From Neobacillus sp. PS3-34 (GTDB lineage: Bacteria > Bacillota > Bacilli > Bacillales > Cytobacillaceae), in NCBI RefSeq assembly GCF_030915465.1, contig NZ_CP133267.1:124001-188000 (forward strand): a stretch of 64,000 bases of DNA, given 5' to 3'. Position 1 is the stretch's first letter; each line of letters begins with the position of its first letter. A program made the translations under genes and the position numbers. The notes under the pieces were generated by a model that ran no database searches, had not been told where the DNA came from, and saw nothing but the letters and a program-made list of their open reading frames with translations. Positions 57,860 to 64,000 of this stretch are shown here, piece by piece.

Positions 57860-58305
57860 TTATATCTTATTCACCTTCGCCTCAACTGAAAATTCAATGC
57901 TGTTTCTTAATGTATTCGAAATAAAGCATGCTTTTTCTGCCCTGACTGCCAGCTCTTCTAGCTTTTCTGCAGTAATTTCAGAATCTGCACTAATCGAAAT
58001 GATCGGTTTATGGATGATTTGTTTGAAACGCAGTTTGCCTTCTACCTTTTCTACAACACCTTCTGACACAACCTCTAAGCCAGCAACCCCAATCTTTCGG
58101 TTGCTTAACATCGCAGCTAACGTGATCATATAGCAATTATTTGCTGAGGAAGTAAGCAATTCCTCAGGATTAAATCCCACGCCCGGCCGTCAAATTCTCT
58201 CGGAACGGACGCCTCAATCGTAATGCCGCTCGATGATTGTATCTTTCCCACTCCATTCCGGTCCCCCTCCCAGGTTCCCTTCACGGTAAAATGTGATAGT
58301 TCCAT
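57860..58305 (-). pseudogene. OsmC family peroxiredoxin-like protein, frameshifted near 58186
   Basis: A 148-residue OsmC/Ohr-type protein when one base is added at the GGCC at 58185-58188. The ATG at 58305 begins MELSHFTVKGTWEGDRNGVG; the break is in EFDGPGVGFNPEELLTSSANN, the family block. The single conserved Cys in SANNCYMITLAA and a second in RAEKACFISNTL are the usual peroxidatic pair. Family members detoxify organic hydroperoxides in the cytosol. Confidence 0.88.
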
Positions 58306-58435
58306 CCCTTAACCCCCTAAATACTTATCCTTAAAAATCTGCTGATATGATGCAAAAAAATGGATAAAGCCACCAATGCACTGTTTGTTTTCCGATTTTA
58401 TTTTATGCAAAAGATTGTACATCATCCTTCTTGTT

Positions 58436-58846
58436 TTAGCTATTTGGAAGATCTAGTTGCCATGAAACCCCATACTTATCCATAACCCAGCAAAACTTAT
58501 TGCTAAATGGATATACAGACAACGGCATGAGTACACTGCCATCCTGGGACAACTGCTCGTATACGTGAGTAATTTCTTCTTCAGTATCACAGGATACATA
58601 TAAAGATATTGCAGGGGTAAATGTAAAATCATGCTTTATGCTGCTATCAATACATTTAATCTCTTGCCCTTTTATAGAAAAAGTAGCATGTAATACTTTT
58701 CCCTCTTCACCCTCTCCATTCGCTCCATTGCGAGAAATACTAATAATTTCTGAGTCGTCAAAGATAGACGTGTAATAATCCATTGCCTCTTCAGCTGTCC
58801 CAAAAAACATTAAAAAAGGATGAACCTTTTGCTTTTCATTTTGCAA
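58436..58846 (-). CDS. PhnB-like VOC family protein
   Basis: A 136-residue protein of the 3-demethylubiquinone/PhnB-like branch of the VOC superfamily. It opens KVHPFLMFFGTAEEAMDYYTSIFDDSE (described in part), has the middle IDSSIKHDFTFTPAISLYVSC and ends FCWVMDKYGVSWQLDLP. The start is TTG with GGAGAGGAT upstream. Such proteins are widespread and mostly without an assigned reaction. Confidence 0.88.
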   Translation of the reverse strand: MQNEKQKVHPFLMFFGTAEEAMDYYTSIFDDSEIISISRNGANGEGEEGKVLHATFSIKGQEIKCIDSSIKHDFTFTPAISLYVSCDTEEEITHVYEQLSQDGSVLMPLSVYPFSNKFCWVMDKYGVSWQLDLPNS

Positions 58847-59033
58847 TTAAATCCTCTCCTTTACTTTCTTTTTCCAGTCTCCTTTATTAATTCAACAACC
58901 CACCACAACTATCCTATCTTCATCCTATTTTATTTAACTATCGCCAAAGTAATTTAAGTGGGTTGGATGCTACTAAAGGAATAACCATTTCATGAAGAAA
59001 ACCTAACATCAATAAAGGATAGTGCAAATACAA

Positions 59034-59067
59034 AAACCTTAGCCGCCTTGTTACTAGCTAAGGTTTC
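59034..59067 (-). terminator. terminator of the MATE gene
   Basis: AACCTTAG and CTAAGGTT arms around a 14-base loop, with T-rich sequence on the minus strand, about 40 bases after the stop. Confidence 0.7.
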
Positions 59068-59101
59068 AAATTTGTATAAAGTCTTTATTGCACTTTTCGT
59101 A

Positions 59102-60475
59102 TTATGATATTAGACTCTCTAGCTGTACACTGGAAAATTTCCTTTTTTGAATATAGATTAGCCTGATAGATAATCCAATGCCTGCCGCAAGCAGCCCGAT
59201 TGTTAACCCAATCCAATATCCTGAGGCTCCGAGGCCTGTGTGATGGGACAAAAGATAGCCGACTGGAAGGCAAATGAGCCAATATGCAATAAGCGTCATG
59301 ATAAAGGCAAGGTTGACATCCTTATAACCTCTTAAGGCTGCAAGCGCTGTTGCCTGGATGGCATCAGAGATTTGAAAGAATAAAGCATAAATCAAAAACT
59401 GGGCTGTAACGTTAATAACAGCCGTTTCGTTTGAATAAAGGCCTGCCACTTGATAACGGAAAAGAACGACCAATATTCCTGTTATAAATGCAATGAAAAT
59501 CGCCAGGTAAATACCGAGCCAGCTATATGCGCGGGCATCCTGATAGCGCTTCGCACCGACTTCAAAGCCGACGAGAACAGTCTGAGCCATGGAAATACTA
59601 ATCGGAATCATATATAGAAATGCAACTATATTTAAGGCCGACTGATACGCTGCAATCGTAGTGATATTAAACTTGCTGATTAAGATCGTGACAACGGCAA
59701 ACATGCTTGTTTCAAAGAAGATTGACAGCCCCATTGGCACTCCAATTTTCAAAATCTCCATACATTTATCTAGAGAAAATTGCTTGAACTGTTTCAGTGA
59801 GAGATAAACCGAAAATAAATCACTTGTTTTGATAATATAAGCTGTAATGCCCGCAATGACCCAATAGGTGACGGATGTAGCATAGCCAGCACCTGCCCCA
59901 CCGAGTTCTGGAAAACCCCAATGTCCATTAATCAATACATAATTCAAAAAGAAATTAACCGGCAGGGAGCATAACAAAATTACCATAACGACACGTGTTT
60001 TTCCCAATGCATAGATAAAAGATCTCAGAACGTTGTAAATAAAAAGAGGAATAATTCCGAAACTAAGTCCGGTCAAATAATCATGTGCTGTCTGTTGGAC
60101 GCTTGGCGGCAAATTCATTGTTTCCAAGATGGGATCCAAAAAGAAAAAGCCAATTAAGATGACGAAAAACGCAATAAAAAATGCTAGGTAAATTCCATGC
60201 GTCACAACAGATGCAACTTCCTTGTTCTTCTTTTCCCCAATGCGCTGTGCGGCAATTGGAGACACTGCCATAAGAATTCCACTTAGGCCTGTAAAAATAG
60301 GATTCCAAATGGAAGAACCGATTGCAACGCCAGCCAAATCGGAAGAACTATATTTCCCTGACATGATCGTATTAAAAAACACCATTGAAAACATACCAAG
60401 CTGTGTAATTAAAATAGGAATTAACAAAACAAAAATTTGCTTTATCTTTTCCTTCATCGTAAAAGTCTGATACAT
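59102..60475 (-). CDS. MATE family efflux transporter
   Basis: A 457-residue carrier with twelve hydrophobic segments in two similar halves. The N-terminal half has PILITQLGMFSMVFFNTIMSG and the loop IGEKKNKEVASVVTHG; the second half has IGVPMGLSIFFETSMFAVVT and GFEVGAKRYQDARAYS, which is the matching loop. This is the NorM/DinF-type Na+ or proton-coupled drug exporter family. AAGGAGTACGCAACC precedes the ATG. The cargo is unknown. Confidence 0.93.
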   Translation of the reverse strand: MYQTFTMKEKIKQIFVLLIPILITQLGMFSMVFFNTIMSGKYSSSDLAGVAIGSSIWNPIFTGLSGILMAVSPIAAQRIGEKKNKEVASVVTHGIYLAFFIAFFVILIGFFFLDPILETMNLPPSVQQTAHDYLTGLSFGIIPLFIYNVLRSFIYALGKTRVVMVILLCSLPVNFFLNYVLINGHWGFPELGGAGAGYATSVTYWVIAGITAYIIKTSDLFSVYLSLKQFKQFSLDKCMEILKIGVPMGLSIFFETSMFAVVTILISKFNITTIAAYQSALNIVAFLYMIPISISMAQTVLVGFEVGAKRYQDARAYSWLGIYLAIFIAFITGILVVLFRYQVAGLYSNETAVINVTAQFLIYALFFQISDAIQATALAALRGYKDVNLAFIMTLIAYWLICLPVGYLLSHHTGLGASGYWIGLTIGLLAAGIGLSIRLIYIQKRKFSSVQLESLIS

Positions 60476-60663
60476 GGTTGCGTACTCCTTGAAAATAAAA
60501 ATTAGTAGAAAAACTAATTATATTCTATTTAACTGGAAAAATCCCTTTTTATTCTTTTTTCCTCACATATAGTTCTGAGATCGCAATTTTTATTGAAATA
60601 CAACCGTTACATAGTAAGGATTTATGGCCATATGAATATGGAAGGTTTATTATTAAAAAAGAA

Positions 60664-60884
60664 GGCTGTTTTCTAAAAGATTGTTGTTTTTAGTAGTAGT
60701 TGATTTCCGCTTCAGGATGCTCGCTTTCCGCGGGGTGGGCGATGAGCCTCCTCGTCGCTGAAGCGACTGCGGGGGCTCACCTGTCCCACTGCTCCCGGAG
60801 GAGTCTCGCACCTTCCGCTCCAATCAACATCTTTATCAACCATCTGATTCACTCTAAATAGCAACAAAGTTTACGAAAACAGCC
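60664..60884. mobile_element. 221-bp MITE-like element with GGCTGTTTTC terminal inverted repeats
   Basis: The ends are GGCTGTTTTC and GAAAACAGCC, with further imperfect pairing inward. The middle is GC-rich, unlike the flanks (CCGCGGGGTGGGC, TGCGGGGGCTCACC, CCCGGAGGAGTCTCGC), and could fold. A truncated inverted copy is at 6584-6673, and the same ends flank the array at 27158-27731. No coding frame. Such elements occur in many copies in Bacillaceae chromosomes. Confidence 0.8.
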
Positions 60885-60939
60885 AAAAAGAAAGAAAAAA
60901 ACGCCGAAACGAATCGACGGTCAAAGGTCACTTTTCTAA

Positions 60940-61492
60940 CTATTTTATATTCCTAATATTATCAAATGGATATAAAACAAATTCACTTTTTCCAATGATG
61001 TTTTCTTTTTGGATGAATCCTAGGCCATTACGGCTGTCCATACTATAAAGCCGATTATCCCCCATAACAAAAAATTCGTCTGCGGGTACCGTAATTGGAC
61101 CGTAATCCCCTGTTAACCTACTGCTTATTTGCATGGCAGCTTTTCGATTTAGCGACAAGTAAGGTTCATTAATTAAAACACGATTAACGTATAATTTGTC
61201 ATCTTTAAATTCCACGGTATCACCAGGGACTGCCAATTATCCTTTTCACATAGTTTTTGTCCTCATTTGTCCCCTTAATAACAACAATTTCTCCCCTCTT
61301 AAAACTATCCTTCAAATGAAATTTTTCAACAAAGATTCTTTCCTGATTATGCAATGTTGGTTCCATGGAAGAGCCCTCTACTATGTATGGATCAAACAGG
61401 AAGGTCCTTAAGATCATGACGATTCCTAGTGCTACTAACAGCGATTTACTCCAACTCTTTATTTCTTTCATCGTTCGCAATTTTCCGCCCAC
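60940..61492 (-). pseudogene. signal peptidase I (SipS/LepB), frameshifted near 61233
   Basis: A 183-residue type I signal peptidase when one base is removed near 61231-61234. One N-terminal membrane helix (SLLVALGIVMILRTFLF) is followed by the catalytic Ser in EGSSMEPTL and the general-base Lys in NYVKRII; numbering from the GTG at 61492 they are Ser42 and Lys83. An ATG at 61471 is the other possible start. After the break comes AVPGDTVEFKDDKLYV and the last box FVMGDNRLYSMDSRN. It cleaves signal peptides outside the membrane. This break does not lie at GGCC. Confidence 0.93.
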
Positions 61493-61590
61493 CCCTTCTT
61501 CAAATTAGACGGAAAACCAAATGATTTGTTACATTCATGCGGAAAATTCAAAGCCTGCTTTTACAAAGATTTTCATTTCCTGAATATCAA

Positions 61591-61620
61591 AAAGAGCCAC
61601 TTGGTTAATAAGTGGCTCGT
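61591..61620 (-). terminator. intrinsic terminator of sdpRI
   Basis: GAGCCACTT-GGTTAAT-AAGTGGCTC with five T on the minus strand, 78 bases after the SdpI stop. Confidence 0.85.
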
Positions 61621-61697
61621 AAAATTTTCATTCTGTGTCAATTAAATATTGTATGAGAGGTGGATAGATTAGCATTCTCTTTTTATAGGTCTCTCTT

Positions 61698-62336
61698 TTA
61701 ACCATTAATTTGTCTCCTGAAAAGCAAGTATGAATAGGCAAGAGGAGAAAGAAGAATGATCAAAATAAAAGGAACTCCAAAGTCTTCTACAAATCGATCT
61801 GGCAGGAAGATTGTTATCATAAAGAGAAAACCGCTTATTATAAACGTTCTTCCACCGAAACGATGTGTTTTTTTCCAATTGTCTTCATCATTTAATGTCC
61901 AGGGTGTTTTCACACCTATAAAATAGTTTGGCTTAATTTGTGGCATATAGTTTCCAAGTACGATGAAGAGCACACCTAAGATTAAATGTATAGCCAGACG
62001 TGTATTCACCTTATAACCAAGACCTGCCGTCAGCATTAGCATATTGATTGCAAAAATCACCACTAATGTCAATATATTTATGATGGAATAACTTTTGGAA
62101 AAATTTTTATAATTATTTTTTTTGGGATCCACCTTAGGAACCACGGACATCATGGCATAAATGAAAACCATGAGAGCAATTGACATCAACATTGCATTTG
62201 ATTTGGTGGCATATCCATTGACATTACCATTTATGTCCCAGTGTATTGGCATTTCGCTTGGAAGCTGTTGATAAAATAGAAGCCAAATAATTACTGTTGC
62301 ACCAATTAATATGATAGGAAATATATGTTTTTTCAT
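61698..62336 (-). CDS. sdpI: SdpI family membrane protein
   Basis: A 212-residue membrane protein. I use the ATG at 62336 (GGGGAAGGG upstream); it starts one base after the SdpR stop. Six hydrophobic segments with the DUF1648 motif PSEMPIHWDINGNVNGYATK in the first loop and the SdpI segment NYFIGVKTPWTLNDEDNW. In B. subtilis SdpI gives immunity to the SDP cannibalism toxin and sequesters SdpR. No sdpABC toxin genes are in the window. Confidence 0.9.
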   Translation of the reverse strand: MKKHIFPIILIGATVIIWLLFYQQLPSEMPIHWDINGNVNGYATKSNAMLMSIALMVFIYAMMSVVPKVDPKKNNYKNFSKSYSIINILTLVVIFAINMLMLTAGLGYKVNTRLAIHLILGVLFIVLGNYMPQIKPNYFIGVKTPWTLNDEDNWKKTHRFGGRTFIISGFLFMITIFLPDRFVEDFGVPFILIILLSPLAYSYLLFRRQING

Positions 62337-62337
62337 T

Positions 62338-62613
62338 TCATTCACCCTTCCCCTCTTGATATTCAGCAAAATTCAAAGCCCAGCTAATAATTTCCTGAAA
62401 GACCGTTGTATTAAGAGAATATATGACGTACTGGCCATTTTTTTCGTCTTGTACAAGGTCTGCGTGTTTTAAAATCTTTAAATGCTGCGAAATACTCGGC
62501 TTTGTCATGTTAAAATGCTCGGATATTTCTCCCGCCGTTAAATCCCTTTCCTTTAAAAGATCCAGTATTTTTCGCCTTGTTGGATCAGATAAGGCTTTAA
62601 AAGTATTGTTCAT
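62338..62613 (-). CDS. sdpR: ArsR-family autorepressor SdpR
   Basis: A 91-residue winged-helix repressor: FKALSDPTRRKILDLLKERD, ISEHFNMTKPSISQHLKILK (recognition helix) and a wing GQYVIYSLNTT. It lacks the metal-binding Cys pairs of classical ArsR. It is first in the sdpR-sdpI operon, which it should repress until SdpI sequesters it at the membrane. A single transcript is likely because one base separates the genes. Confidence 0.9.
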   Translation of the reverse strand: MNNTFKALSDPTRRKILDLLKERDLTAGEISEHFNMTKPSISQHLKILKHADLVQDEKNGQYVIYSLNTTVFQEIISWALNFAEYQEGKGE

Positions 62614-62760
62614 TCGAACTCCCTCTTATATTTAAGTATTTAAGCATTTAACTAAATATTAAATTATGAGTCTCTGTAAGTCAATATTTACCAATAATTT
62701 TTGATACAAATAGGCAGTTGTTAAAATGCATACTAGTTTTGTACATTGTATACTTTTAAA

Positions 62761-62784
62761 AAAAGAGGGCTGCCTAAAGCAGCC
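62761..62784 (-). terminator. intrinsic terminator of the zinc-ribbon gene
   Basis: GGCTGC-CTAAA-GCAGCC with a run of T on the minus strand. Confidence 0.75.
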
Positions 62785-62841
62785 ACCGATGTTCATACGA
62801 TATTCTTAGAAAAACCTTTTATTTATGAGTATAAAAATTTT

Positions 62842-63063
62842 TTATGGAAGCGGCTTTTCGGGGCGGTTCGGGCAATATATACAATCAGGATCGTCACAGG
62901 CTGCTTCAGTCCAAAGATTGCACTTTGGACAAAAATAAGCATCGAAATCTTCATAATAAACAAGGCTTGTTGAACACTTATTGCAACAGAGCTCTTTATC
63001 AATAAAGCCTTCAATTTCATATCCATCAATAATTACACTATCATCAGTTACTTTTAAATTCAT
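62842..63063 (-). CDS. small zinc-ribbon protein
   Basis: A 73-residue protein from the ATG at 63063 (GAGGAGGGCAAT upstream); an open frame reaches 63099. Four or more Cys form two knuckles: ELCCNKCSTSLVYYEDFDAYFC (in part) and PKCNLW, then CDDPDCIYC. This is a rubredoxin-like or zinc-ribbon arrangement. No family name is certain. It could be a regulatory or nucleic-acid binding protein. Confidence 0.65.
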   Translation of the reverse strand: MNLKVTDDSVIIDGYEIEGFIDKELCCNKCSTSLVYYEDFDAYFCPKCNLWTEAACDDPDCIYCPNRPEKPLP

Positions 63064-63211
63064 ATTGCCCTCCTCATAAAGTGCTTGGATTATTTGCATA
63101 AATTAAACAGTATTTTAGTTTTATATTAAAACACAAAATTCCATCCTCATGTGAACGGGTTCATTATTAATGGGCAAAGCACAGGTTTTGTCCCTAATAG
63201 GAATTATAATG

Positions 63212-63575
63212 GACAGTTTCGTTGTTTTCCTGATTCGTTTTGTCCTCAAGAGAGCTTATTGAAGACAGTTTCGTTGTTTACCCGATTGGTTTTGTCCTCA
63301 AGAGAGCTTATTGAAGACAGTTTCGTTGTTTTCCTGAGTCATTTTGTCCTTCATAGTTCTTTTTAGAGACATTTCTCCGCTTAAGCTAATAGGTTTTGTC
63401 CTTCATACACCTTAAGAAAGGCATTGCCCAGCTTAACATAGTTGGTATTGTCCTTCATATGCCTTATGAAAAACATTTTCCCACTTAACCTGGAAAGTTT
63501 TGTCCTTCATATGCCCTATGTAAGACATTTTTCTGCTTATCCTGGAGTGTTTAGTCCTTTATAAGTCATATATTC
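63212..63575. repeat. second tandem array with an exact 52-bp period, diverged units
   Basis: Units begin at GACAG or GACAT at 63212, 63264, 63316, 63368, 63420 and 63472, each 52 bases, with partial units at both sides (from about 63165 and to about 63575). The shared core is TTTTGTCCT. The first three units are nearly identical and the rest have diverged. It fills the gap between 63064 and 63692; no gene is present. Confidence 0.88.
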
Positions 63576-63623
63576 TGTTCAAAACTAAAGTGCATCCAAA
63601 TTCCCAAATTTTATTCAATACGA

Positions 63624-63652
63624 AAATGACGTATGCCAGCCATACGTCATTT
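63624..63652 (-). terminator. intrinsic terminator of the glutaredoxin-like gene
   Basis: AAATGACGTATG-CCAGC-CATACGTCATTT, 40 bases after the stop. Confidence 0.85.
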
Positions 63653-63692
63653 CAAGTGGTTATTTAATTATTTAGAATCTCAATATGGAGCC

Positions 63693-63944
63693 CTATAATC
63701 CGTTTTTATTGGAAGCTAATTCGATGATTTCTTTGAGTTCGTTGGTAAACCCTTTTACTGCCCGGTTCCTGAATACGGTAACTGGAACACCCAGATATCC
63801 CAGCTTCTCCACTTCCTTTTGGTATTGTGGATTGATGGCGACATTTCTCGACTCAAAGGGAATTCCTTCTTGCGTTAACACTTTTTTGACCATTTCGCAT
63901 TCGATGCAGTCGTTTGTCGTATAGACGATTACGTGTTGGTCCAT
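63693..63944 (-). CDS. glutaredoxin-like thioredoxin-fold protein
   Basis: An 83-residue thioredoxin-fold protein. The redox motif is Cys13-Ile-Glu-Cys16 (TTNDCIECEMVKKVL), the cis-Pro is in LGVPVTVF, and the C-terminal helix ends in KEIIEL. Such NrdH/YtpP-type glutaredoxins act as dithiol-disulfide reductants. AAGGAGGCGAAGCGTGGA precedes the ATG. The promoter lies at or beyond the window edge. Confidence 0.9.
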   Translation of the reverse strand: MDQHVIVYTTNDCIECEMVKKVLTQEGIPFESRNVAINPQYQKEVEKLGYLGVPVTVFRNRAVKGFTNELKEIIELASNKNGL

Positions 63945-64000
63945 TCCACGCTTCGCCTCCTTGATCGATTTTCCATATAATGGTTGTCAGCGCTTTTACC

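Noticed and set aside
63212..63575. CRISPR array
   Set aside because: Units are one continuous repeat with gradual divergence, not constant repeats with variable spacers, and no cas gene is near.
63985..64000. CcpA (cre) site at the right edge
   Set aside because: TAAAAGCGCTGACA fits the consensus with one mismatch, but it is at the window edge and such short matches are common.

Overview
The window looks like chromosomal DNA of a low-GC, endospore-forming Firmicute of the Bacillaceae (Bacillus/Neobacillus/Mesobacillus type). The signs are AGGAGG-type ribosome binding sites, GTG and TTG starts, dense rho-independent terminators, and family members such as PaiB, PepV, SipS, SdpRI, YitT, CBO0543 and an ECF41 sigma factor. 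I see no rRNA, tRNA, CRISPR array, transposase or phage module. The genus is inferred.

Layout. Bases 1-16.8 kb are mostly minus-strand single genes: a broken methyltransferase, DinB, acetyltransferases, HAD and aldo/keto enzymes, two CBO0543 membrane proteins, a secreted three-repeat protein, a phospho-beta-glucosidase with a divergent RpiR regulator, PaiB, and an ECF41 sigma factor/oxidoreductase pair with a matching promoter. Bases 17.0-21.9 kb hold a pyroglutamate operon (pxpB-pxpC-pxpA-DUF969-DUF979-pcp). Bases 22-34.7 kb hold small genes, an asparaginase/PepV pair, two paralogous lysozyme-like proteins, and an array of eight 52-bp units. Bases 34.7-46 kb hold YitT, a Tet-type ribosome-protection GTPase, a shortened F1-beta-like protein without a P-loop, and a 1027-residue GNAT fusion paired with an amidohydrolase. 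Bases 46-54.6 kb hold formamidase, MFS, a DUF4015-type hydrolase, a zinc peptidase and a PhoD-like phosphatase. Bases 54.8-57.1 kb hold a polar amino-acid ABC operon. The rest holds OsmC, MATE, signal peptidase I, sdpRI, a second 52-bp repeat array and a glutaredoxin-like protein.

Two themes run through the window. First, 17 genes are frameshifted, and 13 of the breaks sit on a GGCC, or on a GCC where family conservation or context points to GGCC. All 13 are repaired by adding one or two bases. This looks more like a systematic base-calling loss at one motif (possibly methylated) than real gene decay, so most entries typed pseudogene here are probably intact genes in the organism. Second, there are several families of non-coding repeats: perfect hairpins built on GTGACAGGCACC that often start at stop codons, a 221-bp element with GGCTGTTTTC terminal inverted repeats, and two arrays with an exact 52-bp period.
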